Positions 1 through 11,300 of a DNA stretch of 64,000 nucleotides are shown piece after piece. Position 1 is the first letter of the stretch. Every line of letters starts with the position of its first letter. The translations under genes and the position numbers were made by a program. The notes below the pieces were generated by a model. That model saw only the letters and a program-made list of their open reading frames with translations, did no database searches and had not been told where the DNA came from. The stretch covers positions 85,001 through 149,000 of the forward strand of contig JBAMJV010001277.1 in the NCBI GenBank assembly GCA_037951105.1, in the 5' to 3' direction. Source of the stretch: Echinarachnius parma. Taxonomy: Eukaryota; Echinodermata; Echinoidea; Clypeasteroida; Echinarachniidae.

Positions 1-379
1 GAGGAGGAGGAGGAGGAGGAGGAGGAGGAGGGGGATAGGGGCAAAGAGGAAAAAAAAAAGTGATGAGAGGGGGAGAACAGGTGTCTCATTTTCTCCTCCT
101 TTTTCAACCACTCACAGAGTGGTTGAAAGAAGAGGGGAGAGTGAGAAAAAAAGAGAAATACCAGGATGACGGTGAGACGTTAATGCAAACGGGACAACAC
201 AACAGAAGGAAAAAGTTGTTGAAGTGGAGAGTTGCAGAAGGAGTGAGAGAATATAGATGAGCAACAAAAGAAGAACAAACAAATTGAACATCAGTCTCCG
301 AGCAGAAATTTGAAGCTGTTCCGACAAAGATGGCGCTCTTCATAATTGCGTTGTAGGGCCGTATTGGCTCTTGATGATA
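1..379. other. GAG microsatellite and purine-rich flank
   Basis: Opens with a (GAG)n tract of about 30 bp, then purine-rich sequence with no recognisable gene. The short open frames here are low-complexity shadows. Confidence 0.6.
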
Positions 380-947
380 TTAAAGGGGTATTCCGGGCTT
401 GATAAAACCATTCGTTATTTGAATAAGCAGAATAAGAGGCATAATTGGTGAAAATTTGATCAAAATCAGACAAGAAACACGGGAGTTATACCTATTTGAA
501 CATCATGTAGTAATGAGCGATCGTTTCAAAATTGCCGCCATATGCAACATCATTGACGAGCAACTCGCCATGGCTTTAGTACATGAAAATACACTTATTT
601 CTCATTTTCGCTGCTAAAAATTAATTTTTCTCTGCTTGTTTTCACGAATTCATAGAAGAATATCGATGGGCCAACCTCTTTGGAATTTGTAAGCTCATAA
701 ATCTGCTTTGTTATTAAGAAAATCTAAATTTTGTAAAATTTCCATGTAGAAGTCAAAATGGCTGCAGCTCGCAAGTGACGTCACGATCGATAGCAATTGC
801 GAACGATACTAAAAATCAGAGCAAAGTTCATCCTGTCATAACTGTTGTATTGCTCTACCGTTTTGGCTCAGATTTTCGATCATGATTCTTTATATTCACT
901 TCATTTTATAGCAAACATCACATTTCTGGGGTGGAATTCCCCTTTAA
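380..947. mobile_element. TTAA-flanked MITE (piggyBac-type), 568 bp
   Basis: Starts TTAAAGGGGTATTCCGGG and ends with the related complement GGGGTGGAATTCCCCTTTAA. TTAA at both ends and terminal GGG/CCC fit a non-autonomous piggyBac-like element. No transposase frame is present. Confidence 0.7.
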
Positions 948-1730
948 GGGCGCATTGATATATTGATATAAACCATAATATGAATTTTCAATCTAGACGA
1001 GAAGCAAAGAGGAGGGGATTGGAGATGGGGACTATGGCATTGAAAGAGTGGTGCTCCTCTCACACAATTGTATTTCCTGACACTGGCAGAATGCAGTGTA
1101 GTAGGGAGAGAAATGTAAATTGTTTTCAGGTGATACATTATCCTTATGTTTAAAATTAATTATTTTCGAAATATATGACACACTCTCACCAACATGCTTG
1201 ACTCAATAACATGCATACGTTTTCAGACTCGGTGATTGGCAAAATGGTTTCCAACTGCACCCGGATGACAAAAATGTCTATGGAGAATTTGATCTCAAAA
1301 TAGAAAACTATAAACAAGAGGGGTGCAGGGGCCAATCTCATGTCCCTTTTGTGGGTTAGTGAATGGAGCAGCGCCCCTGTAAGTGTTTAAATGTTGAACT
1401 ATTTATAACGTAACACCCCTCCCAGCACACATCACTAGTGGTGGGTGATGCAAGTACTCCTAATCAAAATGACCACTGTACTGAGAATATCTGACCCAAG
1501 TTTTGTCCCAAGTTTCAAACTTGTGTCAGTTATACAGTAGTTATCAGTGTCAGTGGCTTAGCATACTTTTACTTATTGAGAGATTATTGAGAGATATTGA
1601 GAGATTGAGAGAAGGGGGGTAGACTATGTAATTATTTTCTATTTTTTGCCCTTTAAACAAATTAATATATTTTCCACATTATTTTGGATCAGTGACCATT
1701 CACTAACACAGAAACACACACATATGCATG

Positions 1731-1766
<36 letters not shown>

Positions 1767-1939
1767 ACCAAACATTTAGGACATAAAACACAGGAACCAT
1801 TTCAATACATGTATACATCAGATTTGACTGTTATGGCACTTGATTATTAAATCAGTCAATAAGTTTTATTCTGAGAATTGAAAACCTATGCAGATGGGCA
1901 ATTTTATTATTCAACAATTAATTTTTATCTTGTAATTAA
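948..1939. other. Intergenic sequence without recognised gene
   Basis: AT-rich unique sequence. It includes a CA microsatellite around 1732-1760 and a short run of gagagattattgagaga-type repeats near 1578-1607. No exon or RNA gene was seen. Confidence 0.5.
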
Positions 1940-2545
1940 TTAAAGTGATCCATGTAAAGTGTCTAACTCGACGAAAATTACTTGGAGCTTCCTCGTTTCT
2001 CTTCTGCCGTGTTGTTTAGCTTATGGTAAGAGAAGAATAAAATAGGGTTAGATTTTTTCAAATGTCCCTTCAGTATGAAGATAATTATCATAGAAAATCA
2101 TCATCTGAAAAACATTAGCTAACGCTTTTGGTAAAAAGTAGAATTGCCGTAGTTGAACACGCCCGGCCACGGCCGGCGGCGCGCCACTTGATCACGGACT
2201 CTGGCCTGCGTAGTAGCCGAAACCTTCGGCAGCGCAACCGTTACGAGTCGATGTACCCGAATGCATTGAGCCGAGCACGCACAAATTCTGTAACGTCTGT
2301 ATACACGGTGCGGATATCGTCAAACGGACGATTATTACTGCGACAAATCTACGGCAGGCCATCAGTAGCCTATTCAGTGATAAAATATGAACTCAATTTT
2401 CGTTTTTTTCACCAGGTAAACAGTAGTCGTTTTCTTTTAAACTTTCACAAATCTTTCAATTGTATTTTACAATGATATTGATATAGGATTGAAGTCTCAA
2501 ATGTCATTTTGTCCAATATCTGACACTTTACATGGATCACTTTAA
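1940..2545. mobile_element. TTAA-flanked MITE family A, copy 1
   Basis: Begins TTAAAGTGATCCATGTAAAG and ends CTTTACATGGATCACTTTAA, near-perfect terminal inverted repeats of about 24 bp flanked by TTAA. The interior has no convincing coding capacity. A second copy lies at 13456-14011 and an end fragment at 59648. Confidence 0.88.
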
Positions 2546-2929
2546 GACTTAATTAAAAGATTTCAGAATTGTAATAACTTTGGAATGCAAATTATAAAGG
2601 GAATTAGTGGCAATATTTTCAATGTCGATAATGTGGACAAAAATTGGAGTTTTTTCCAGTAAAAAAAAATAAATCCCAGCTTTTTAGGAGTAATCAAAAC
2701 ACTGGTAACAACAAAGAAAAAGAGAAATTTCTTGTAGTTCTATAATGACAATTTAATTTATTCATTTAGTTTCCATTTCTGACAATAAGAAGGCACAGTT
2801 ATCCATCTCTCACATATTCATGATGTACTAGTGCTTGAAGAAGATAATCGATAACCTGGTTTTAACATTGCAGATATAAATCATCATGCCGGGAGATATT
2901 GTCCTGGGGGGGGGGGGGGGGGGGGGGGG

Positions 2930-3045
2930 TGTTGCGATAAATCGCAAGTCAGAAAATGCGCCTGCATGCGCAAATCTGTTTGGCTCAAGTGCACGTTTTC
3001 TGATTTGCGATCAATTGCAACTGTGCGACTTTATGCAACACCCCC
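2930..3045. mobile_element. Palindromic MITE family B, copy 1
   Basis: gttgcgataaatcgcaagtc at the left pairs with the gatttgcgatcaattgcaac and tgcaacaccccc end at the right. The same structure recurs at 20233-20396 and 52856-53022. Adjacent to the G-run. Confidence 0.7.
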
Positions 3046-3254
3046 TGATAAGATAGGCAATGCTTTGAAATAAATTACTTTCTCAAAGAGCCTACATACT
3101 GTATATCATGCAGGAAGGGGCATTAGCACTTGCCCAATTGCCAAGGTCAAGTGAAAGTCAAGACTCAGTCATGTCTGTAAGGTAAGAAGAAAACAAATGG
3201 CCTGAATCGGATATGCAAAATATGCAAAATACTAGTAGTTCAAATCATATTAAG

Positions 3255-3412
3255 TACAGTCAAACCTGTGCAACACCTGTGGGAAACAAGCGAAGTGGCC
3301 ACTACAGAAAGGTGACCTCTGTAGACAGGTTCCATTACACCATTTTCTCTGCAGCGGAATACGTTTAGTTGCCCTTATAGGCAGGTGGCCGTTAAGTCAT
3401 GTTTGAATGTAT
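3255..3412. repeat. CAGTCAAACCTG short repeat, copy 1
   Basis: Begins tacagtcaaacctgtg and ends with a decayed complement (catgtttgaatgta). Contains gtggcc and gtagacaggttc modules shared with the copies at 16135, 19491, 31501 and 61298. Confidence 0.65.
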
Positions 3413-3694
3413 TTATATTCAACTCTTTCAGGGTGACATTCTCGTTTGGGCAAGTATTTTTCAACTCTTTGAAAAAGTACATGCCCTATTGAATTACCTG
3501 TGAACTTGTAGAATCTAGAATTCTACACTTTCCCATCCATGTTAACCCCAATAACCCCTTTACAACAATGTTATTCTAGATAGTATAACTATTGTAGTAT
3601 CCTCCGTAGACCTAAACCCAAGAGTTTTTGAGACCTGTCCTGAAAGGTCTTATGAATATTGATGTCATATAGGTCTTATTGTCTATAAGACAAA

Positions 3695-4066
3695 ACAGCC
3701 TGGTGTTGTACAACTTAAGTCCTTGTGAAATGACTGGGAGAGAGGTCATAGGTCATATAATGCGATGCATCCCAACAGTGAAGTCAAACAGCCTGGTGTT
3801 GAAGAACTTAAGTCCTTGTGAAATGACTGGGAGAGAGGTCATAGGTCATATAATGCGATGCATCCCAACAGTGAAGTCAAACAGCCTGGTGTTGTTGAAC
3901 TTAAGTCCTTGTGAAATGACTGGGAGAGAGGTCATAGGTCATATAATGTGATGCATTCCAACAATGAAGTCAAACAGCCTGGTGTTGTAGAACTTAAATC
4001 CTTGTGAAATGACTGGGAGAGAGGTCATAGGTCATATAATGCGATGCATTCCAACAGTGAAGTCAA
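3695..4066. repeat. 93-bp tandem array carrying the TMEM223 C-terminal codons
   Basis: The phrase acagcctggtgttg starts at 3695, 3788, 3881, 3974 and 4067, an exact 93-bp period. The last occurrence is the real TMEM223 exon. The four downstream copies are near-identical to each other. Each contains, on the minus strand, codons for NTRLFDFTVGMHRII plus the stop, followed by the same 3' flank. 93 is divisible by three, which also creates a fortuitous plus-strand repeat peptide. The high identity points to a recent expansion. Confidence 0.93.
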
Positions 4067-4324
4067 ACAGCCTGGTGTTGTAGAACTTCCCGTCATTGTC
4101 CAGGATGTAGAAGAGCCTGTGACCTTTGACCTTGATGGGGAGTTGTGTGCGGATACTCTGCCTGGAGTGCTCGCACGAAACCTTGGCGAGGGGTGTGGTG
4201 AAGCGCCAGAGCAGGCTAAACAGGCCGTACGTCTGTATCGTGACATTCTCTCCTCCTTTTCTCAGGACGATGCGGTGGATCGACCTCCTTGAGTACAAGA
4301 AGGAGCAGATGAAGATGATGGAGC
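4032..4324 (-). CDS. TMEM223: TMEM223 terminal coding exon 2
   Basis: The acceptor is a pyrimidine-rich tract ending ctccag before 4324. The exon encodes the rest of membrane segment 2 (IIFICSFLYS), the basic turn, and the soluble C-terminal domain ending GMHRII and TGA. Pattern matches to human TMEM223 include VSC, LP.KVKG, LDNDGKFYNTRLFD and GMHR. Both edges of this exon are duplicated nearby: the 3' end four times in a 93-bp array (3695-4066), the acceptor side three times as decayed copies within the intron (4418-4985). Confidence 0.92.
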
Positions 4325-6011
4325 CTGGAGAAAAAAAAAAAAAAATACTGTAAAGACTAAAGACCACATCAATATCATATCAAATGAAAGAATACAACAT
4401 TGAATTAATCAGGCCTTCTTTTCTCAGGACAGTGTGGTAGATCGACCTCCTGGATTACCGGAAGGAGCATGAAGACGATCAAACCTAGTGAGAAGGAAAA
4501 CAAATGGCATGAATATCATATTAAATAGAACTATATGACATTGAATTATTCAGGAGACAGAACTGGCCATACGTCTAAACTCTAAATCTTCGCCTCCTTT
4601 TCTTAGATTGAAGCTGTAGATTGACCTCCCGGAGTACAGGAAGGAGCAGATAAAGATGATAAAGCTTAGTGAGAGAAGAAAAGAATGAATAACAGTGGGT
4701 GAATTAGGAGACAGAACAGGCCATATATGAATCTGTTTCATAAAACTTTTCCAATTGTTGTAAGTGTCCAATTATTGTAACTACCATGGCAACAACTACA
4801 ATGCTTGATGCTGATTGGCTGTTGCCATAGTAGTTACGATAATTGGACACAAGTTTACAACAATTGGAAAAGTTTTATGAAATGGGGCCGAGAGGTGACC
4901 TTCTCCCTTTCATTTGTCAGTATGATGCAATGGGTAAACCTCTTCCAGTACAGGACGGTGGCACAAGGTGCTAATGAAAACGAACAGAGTGTCAAGAGAG
5001 AAAAAATGATATGGCAAAAAGGATTACAATGTTACAGAACAACATATCAAGCATAGTACATGCACAGGCCACAGGCTATTGATGTCATCGATTGTAATTA
5101 AATTATAAAGCACTACAATAATAATTACAATACCTCTCCTTTATCTAACCCAATACTCTTCTTTTTCTTTTCATAATTTTTTTAATTATTAAGAGTTACT
5201 TTTTTTAAATAATAGTTTTTTTGCCCTATCAAGACAGCAGTCTTCTTGTAAACCTGTGTGAAATCATTCTAATTAAAAATAACACTTATGTTCTTTGAGA
5301 TTTAGTTGGCTTGGCTTTGGCCATCTGACAGACATGCATGTTGTTTGAAATAGACTCATGTATGTGTCTGCTCATAGATACAGAAACAATGCAAACAACT
5401 AAGTACGAACCTGCTCCAATACTCAATGCAGTCATCCCATAGCGCCACATCCCTGAGTTGAGGTTCATGCGAATCCCAGACCAAGAGGTCCAATTCTTGA
5501 TGTCGTCCGGGGGACCTTCCTCTCCGTACTTTGCCTTCATGTAAGTGTCTGTGTCTTTCATAGTCAGTAATGCAGTGTGAGTGAGATACGACCAGAAAAC
5601 TAGCTGTGCGGACGCGAAGAGCCCCAAGATCTTGAAGAATGTTCCCTTATCATTTTTGTAGAGCAGGATATCACGTGCAACTTCAGTCTTTGAGTAGCTT
5701 CCACTGCATCGCTTAAACAACTGCAGCTCACCAAGAGATATTCTTGGTTGCCGGTTTAAAAGTTCTCTACATTTTTGTAATGCTTCATGATGATGATGGG
5801 CTACTCTGTGGCACTTTAAGATGGATGGAAGACCACTGAATGACACGTATGACTTGGAAGTTCTTATTGAGGCAGGTGCCTGTCTGAATGATGCCCATAG
5901 TTTTACAGTTGGGAGACCAAGTTTTAAACGGAAGAGTCCAGATGAACACAGCATGATTAAGATTAAGAAGATGTCTCCTGAATTTGATTGTCCAACAACT
6001 TGCAGATGCAA
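4032..6011 (-). CDS. TMEM223: TMEM223 homologue, two coding exons
   Basis: CDS joins 6011-5411 and 4324-4032, 297 codons including the stop codon being excluded from neither exon (894 nt with stop). The protein aligns by eye with human TMEM223: a RDILLYKNDKGTFFKILGLF block (human RDVLLFEHDRGRFFTILGLF), a WRYG motif, two hydrophobic segments, a basic RRSIHRIVLRKGG turn, and a C-terminal block with LPIKVKGHR and LFDFTVGMHRII. TMEM223 is known as a small two-pass mitochondrial inner-membrane protein linked to cytochrome c oxidase biogenesis. The N-terminus is about 80 residues longer than in human. It is rich in Ser/Arg/Lys and poor in acidic residues after residue 20, fitting a mitochondrial presequence. 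The first ATG (6009-6011) is used here; Met20 (5952-5954) is an alternative. The gene lies head to head with PPP1R21. Confidence 0.9.
4410..4985 (-). pseudogene. Three decayed copies of the TMEM223 exon 2 acceptor side
   Basis: Within the TMEM223 intron, segments near 4418-4500, 4553-4680 and 4690-4985 each resemble the 5' part of exon 2 and its acceptor. Compare cctccttttctcaggac at 4250-4266 with ttcttttctcaggac near 4418, and the shared gatcgacctcct and ggagcaga phrases. Spacing is about 170 bp. The third copy is split by the hairpin MITE at 4736-4884. All contain mismatches and indels, so they look non-functional. Confidence 0.8.
4736..4884. mobile_element. Hairpin MITE in the TMEM223 intron
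   Basis: Long terminal inverted repeats of about 55 bp: tttcataaaacttttccaat at the left is mirrored by attggaaaagttttatgaaa at the right, and the complementarity continues through ggacac and actaccatggcaac. A short loop separates the arms. It interrupts one of the decayed exon-2 copies, so it inserted after that duplication. Confidence 0.85.
5411..6011 (-). CDS. TMEM223: TMEM223 coding exon 1
   Basis: Encodes the presequence-like N-terminus, the first hydrophobic segment (ILGLFASAQLVFW), a polar loop and the start of the second membrane segment after WRYG. The donor is read as GCAG|gttcgt at 5411/5410, leaving one base that joins GC of exon 2 to form a Gly codon. This choice restores the human spacing between WRYG and the basic turn: 20 residues here against 21. 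The open frame runs on past this donor to 5286, but that extension has no similarity to the family and is taken as intron. The donor is not a strong consensus. Confidence 0.85.
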
Positions 6012-6104
6012 CTCCAGCTAGAAACACTGAAGAGAAAAAAAAACCTTTATGAATAAACACACAGACAAAATCTGAATAGACCCTTAGAAACAGTTACAAA
6101 TTTG

Positions 6105-6782
6105 TTTGTATGAGATGTAACATTTTATCTTTCAGACATTTGTTTACATGATGGTATACAAATGTTCTGATGCAGATATGCATTATGTTCCCACTGTTTA
6201 TGCCGACAGAAAACATAAAATAAATGGTACCAGTCTACTAGAGTTAATTTCTTACCTGAAGTAATTTGTTCGTGATTAAGAACATTGGACCCCTTTTCTT
6301 CATAATCCAGTTGGCTGGGTTCGGATTGGCAAAATAATACAGAAATATTGGTACTTTTTTTAGCACGAGCTGTGTGATGGAATGATATTGTAGCATGAAA
6401 TTGCCGATGTTAACAGGACTTACAGCGTGATTGCACAACCGCACACTCACGATTGTAATACAGTGTATATCAGCAATTTAACACTACAAAATCATTTGGT
6501 CTATCACACCGCTGGTGCTAGAAAAAAGTGGTGATATTTCCTAATTTTTGCCCACCAGAACCCAATCGACTATGGATTATGAAGATAAAGGTCCAATATT
6601 CGTTATCCCCCAAAATGAAGTTAAGAAATTAACTGGTAGTGGTACCGTATAATTGTATGTTTTCTGTCAGCAACAGTCAGAACATAATGCATTTATATCA
6701 AAACATCATTTAAACAAATGTCTGAATGATAAATGTTACATGTCTTATCAATATCGATTATCATGCTCATACAAATGTTCTG
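6105..6782. repeat. Inverted repeat upstream of TMEM223
   Basis: Arms of about 160 bp (6105-6262 and 6617-6782) are reverse complements. For example gaacataatgcat and gtatgttttctgtc on the right answer to atgcattatgttcc and gacagaaaacat on the left, as do acaaatgtctga and its complement. The spacer is about 355 bp. It looks like a fold-back or long-TIR DNA element inserted just 5' of the TMEM223 start. Confidence 0.75.
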
Positions 6783-8165
6783 AACTAACTTTTAAAAACA
6801 GCGGTGTGCTCCAGCCTGGTTAGGTTAGTTCTTTTTAAAAAATCACTACTACTTAGCTTACAAAGTTACAACATAAAAATGACAAAGACATAGTTCTTAT
6901 GCTGAAAATATTACAACTCAGATAAGCATGATTATGAGTCTATTTATAATCTAAGTAATGATCTATGAATTATGATTTTTAACAAACGTTTTTACTGACA
7001 CAAGTGACAGTGACGTGACACAGGACCATTTACAATACTTTGTAGATGTGACGCGACAGTATCAGTAGACAGTACTCACAGTAGTCCGTGACAAAGTGAA
7101 AATGTTAACGTATAAAGTAAGACTTACTAAGACATCAACTGTTCAGAAGTAGACTCAAGTCAAACTCAAAGTCAAATAACAAGTTTAATTTGTTGTTCAC
7201 ATTTGCATTTCAATGGCAATGCCAATGGAATGCCAATTGCCTTGGCAAATGGCAAATAATTTGCAATAAACATGTATGAACTATGAATGTAAATGAGTAA
7301 TTTGAATGAAGGTTGTTTCAATAAGTGTGAGGGTTTGGTATGTTAGAAAGGGCTAATTTTAACGCAATTGTCACATCTACAACGTTATTGTAAATGGTCA
7401 CGGTACTGGTAGTGGTAGGATGCGTGAAAGTAAAAACGCGTAAAATCATGAAAATACAAATTAGCGAGTCCACGTACATTTACACAACACTGAAGTCTGA
7501 ACATCATACATTTCAACGAGTGGGACTACGATTAATCTAAACCGACGGAATTGTTGACAATTATAGGATTTTTGATGGTCAAATTTATCTAAAATACAAA
7601 TGAAGAAATCTTAGACATTATATTCATGACACAAGTCACAAGGCTAATCGATTCCTTATCTAAATCGGTGAAAATACATACCTTTCTCCTTTTTTAATAC
7701 TAGTTCTGCTCGAGCCAAACTCACAATTACATGCCAAAATAGTCGAATATGTCAAGCTACCAGTTGCCAATCTAGAATATTATCTAAAGTTCTAGAGCTA
7801 CATCAAAAGAAGAAATACATTTATATAATTATGATAGAGCCAATATTCTTAGTAATTACTATATATATTTATTGACTCTTTAATTTAACTTTGTATAAAT
7901 AAATATTTAGTATAATACAACGCTTTCACATCGGCTTGAATTTGGCAACCCTTAAATTTACAGGCTCACTTCAGTATAATTATGTCAAAAACATTGTTCG
8001 GATACACAAAAGTACCCAATGACTACAACCCCGTCGGTACGTGGAACCGAACACTGATACGACCCACGGGGCCTAGAGGGTTTAACTTCTAACCAATCAG
8101 CGGGTTGTTGAATTGATTCGAATTAATTTTATTTTCCACTTTTCCTCACTTTCATACTTCGTAGG
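6783..8165. other. Intergenic AT-rich sequence between the two genes
   Basis: No gene seen. It contains a short inverted pair (7023-7052 with 7371-7400, sharing gtcacatctacaa and attgtaaatggtc) about 320 bp apart, probably the termini of another decayed element. The rest is unique AT-rich DNA. Confidence 0.45.
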
Positions 8166-8683
8166 TTAAAGGGGTAGTACAGTTTTTGTAAGGCTGAGGC
8201 TGAGCTTGCCTTTATTAACCAAAACTTGCACAATAAAATTACAACTAAATAAGTCCACCATGCTCGAAAGGTATAGAAAATTACAAACGACTAAGTAAAA
8301 AGCCTGTTATCATTTTTTTTAAAGAGCCATTAAAACCCAAAAGGGCGCTCTCTAAAAAAGCATTGGTTTCAACCATTTTTCATACAAAATTAGACATGTG
8401 ATGTTTTGTTGAAATAATTATTAAATAGAGAGATTATCAACTCTTTCGAAAATTGTTGAAAAAGTGTAAGCATTTTTAATTTTGTTTGTTAAATCATCGA
8501 ATACATCTGATTGGATATATTTATTGATATTTCAGCCGTTTCTTAACCGATTTTAATCAAATAAAGTGTATCCTATCTTTAAAATGGTATGCTCTTTCAA
8601 ATTTTACACTCAGTTGTACATTATCTCACAATTTTTGTTTTCGTGCAACTCCCTCTATACCAAAACTTGAACTACCTCTTTAA
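8166..8683. mobile_element. TTAA-flanked MITE family C, copy 1
   Basis: Begins TTAAAGGGGTAGTACAG and ends TGAACTACCTCTTTAA. Internal blocks (caaacgactaagta, agcctgttatcatt, gtgatgttttgt, gctctttcaaattttacact) recur in order at 43885-44458. Confidence 0.85.
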
Positions 8684-8709
8684 TCCTCCTGAATGCTCCA
8701 TACGAGTTT

Positions 8710-9203
8710 TTAAGGGAGTGTCCGCCTTTTGCAAGCCAAATTTCAAAAGTTGCGAGGTTATTGTCTAATATGCCGTCATTTAACAGCTTGTCTGAACAAA
8801 TTCCTGGAGCCTCTCTCGTTGATATGCGTGACCCCTGCCTGGTCAGCGCACAATCGGATTTAACAACGGCGTAAGCGAATACTAAACAAAATAACTTAGA
8901 CTCGCTAAAACTGATTCTTCATTTTCGAGACCTTTTCATGGCTTACCTTTAAACATGTCGACTTCACAATACCTTTACAAGAATAAGTACAATATTGTTG
9001 TAATATGATGCTAAATCAGTTAAACACATTTATTGGCCGATATATAGTTCGATGAAGGGATGATTTCTACACATTCGTTTTTCATTCGTAGAATCCAATT
9101 AAAGGGTTGTTCGATCTGAAATTTTGTGTGTGTTGCATTCATCCTCATACTGGAAACTGTTCAGAACTTCAGACGATTTGTAAAAGGCGAACACTCCCTT
9201 TAA
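8710..9203. mobile_element. TTAA-flanked MITE family D
   Basis: Left end TTAAGGGAGTGTCCGCCTTT and right end AAAGGCGAACACTCCCTTTAA's complement give about 25-bp terminal inverted repeats with TTAA flanks. Lies 27 bp after family C copy 1. Confidence 0.85.
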
Positions 9204-9705
9204 CTGGAGGTGCATGGGTTCGAGGGATTGGTTATCCGGTACAGAATTGAACCCGTGATGAGCCTAAAATAGTAGACCAATCTTATTTGGCTTCACAAAT
9301 TGTAAGAACAAGGTAGGTTGAAAAGGGAAAGAAAATGAGAAATGAAAATAATACAGTTCGATCACGGATGGGGGCATTATGAGCACATAAGTGTGACGTG
9401 CATGCAGTGGGCGAAGTTTAATAATTTGCATGATTAAAAACCCTAAATATATGTTTTTATTCTATAAGGTAGGATACAGACTGTTGGTGTGTCAGCCATG
9501 CCATGGAGGCCAAATTTCTATGTTTGTTTTAAATATGGACAATCAAATATATCTATCTATTATCTAATACTTTGTTTTATGTTTGATCTATTTTGGCACT
9601 TAGGCGGATTAGCATTTTGGTGCAAAAGCTTTTAAAAGCAGGTTATATTATAGGCGATGACATTTTCATTCCGTCTTGAAGCACAGTCCCGTCTTTAACT
9701 GGCAG
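9204..9705. other. Unique intergenic spacer
   Basis: AT-rich sequence between MITE D and the fold-back element. No gene or RNA recognised. Confidence 0.4.
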
Positions 9706-10969
9706 TTAGACCGGCAGCCCAGAGGTATTTTGTGCATCGAAAAGCGTACTGATTGTTGAACATATGAATATTTAGAGGAGAATGTAACAAATCCAAAAAT
9801 ATGAGTCTCCCTGGGTGTATCCGTGGATAAAGGGGTCCTTTGCGCCTCCAAAAGTTGGCCCCTGGGGATTGTCCGATGCTTCTAGTTTGTGCGATTGTAC
9901 CGTGTTAATCGTCGCTCACGACTCATCACGGCGGGGTAAGCGCATCGTAGACAATGGAGAAATCACTCATGCATGTTACCTTTTTCGAACATTTTACGTT
10001 GGCTGTTTTGAAAGACGAAATACACGTTGATTCATTGGGGATTATATCCAAAACCTCTTGCAACTTAACAAATATGTCTTACAGATTACAGAATACATAT
10101 TGATAGCACGTTTGCATATGCAAAGGCCATATAAATACATTTGAATGAACCCCATCACCAAAACAAGATCAAACAGGGCTTCCACTTACAAATTAATTTT
10201 AAGACATTACATAAACACCCGTCTCGAAAATAGCCGAATATAATGCAGAGGAACCAATATGAGCGCATGGCACACACAAACACACACACACATTCACCTA
10301 TGGTCATGCGTCAAGAGGTCGCCTCATTTTGCGTTACAAGCCGATTTGAGATCCTGCGAGAGAATGTCTATTGTCCTCTACATGCAGCTATAACTGACCT
10401 TTACGTCATAGGTGTGCAGCGATCGTGTCGTATGGGTTCATTTATAACATTTACCTACGGAAATACAATTTCTGAAAGTGGAAGGTCATTTTTGTAAAAA
10501 CAACTTTGACGAGTCGATCTTCAACATTCAGAGGCAACTGTAGGGTAATTTAACGGATGACATTTGTATCCAATATGTATTCTGTAATCTGTAAGACATA
10601 TTTGTTAAGTTGCAAGAGGTTTTGGATATAATCCCCAATGAATCAACGTGTATTTCGTCTTTCAAAACAGCCAACGTAAAATGTTCGAAAAAGGTAACAT
10701 GCATGAGTGATTTCTCCATTGTCTATACGATGCGCTTACCCCGCCGTGATGAGTCGTGAGCGACGATTAACACGGTACAATCGCACAAACTAGAAGCATC
10801 GGACAATCCACAGGGGCCAACTTTTGGAGGCGCAAAGGACCCCTTTATCCACGGATACACCCAGGGAGACTCATATTTTTGGATTTGTTACATTCTCCTC
10901 TAAATATTCATATGTTCAACAATCAGTTCGCTTTTCGATGCACAAAAGACCTCTGGGCTGCCGGTCTAA
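9706..10969. mobile_element. Fold-back element, about 400-bp arms, 460-bp spacer
   Basis: The left arm (9706-10105) and right arm (10567-10969) are reverse complements with only a few differences, by eye about 98% identical. Termini are ttagaccggcagcccagagg and cctctgggctgccggtctaa. The spacer (10106-10566) holds a CA-rich tract and no recognised gene. Because the arms match, the same spurious peptide (MEAQRTPLSTDTPRETHIFG...) appears once on each strand. No clear target duplication was found. Confidence 0.93.
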
Positions 10970-11300
10970 GTGGTGCTTGTATATTCTCCCAGGTGTTCAA
11001 CAAAAAATTTGCTGCCCTATATATTTTTACACCCTTTCTATGTCATTTCATCGGGCGTTGGAGGCGGGATGGGGGGGGGGGGGGGGGGGGGGGGCTGCAG
11101 GGGGGCTGCAACAGCCCGCTTGGTTTTGAAAACGGCCTAATTCTGGCGAAAGTTCATTTCATTTCATAGAACGAATGAATATACAGGACAGGGGAAGAAA
11201 GAAGAAGAAAGAAAAGGAAAAAGAAAGAAAAAAGAAAGAAAAATGATGAAACAGAAAAAGGAGTAAAATTGAATTAATGTTCAATTCATGGGTACGTTCT
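10970..11300. other. Poly-G tract and purine-rich spacer
   Basis: A G-run of over 20 bases near 11070-11094, followed by an AG-rich tract (11185-11250). No gene. Confidence 0.5.

Larger units (their letters stand above)
2546..3694. other. Intergenic repeats downstream of TMEM223
   Basis: Holds a poly-G run (about 2907-2929), a palindromic repeat (about 2930-3045), a CAGTCAAACCTG-type repeat (3255-3412) and otherwise unique AT-rich DNA. No gene seen. Confidence 0.5.

Noticed and set aside
3679-3951. Plus-strand 90-codon repetitive open frame (31-residue repeat)
   Set aside because: It is produced by the 93-bp array, antisense to the TMEM223 3' end; the period being a multiple of three keeps the frame open.
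9666-11129. Identical short proteins (MEAQRTPLSTDTP...) on both strands
   Set aside because: They are the two arms of the fold-back element read in opposite directions. No family similarity, and one runs into a poly-G tract.
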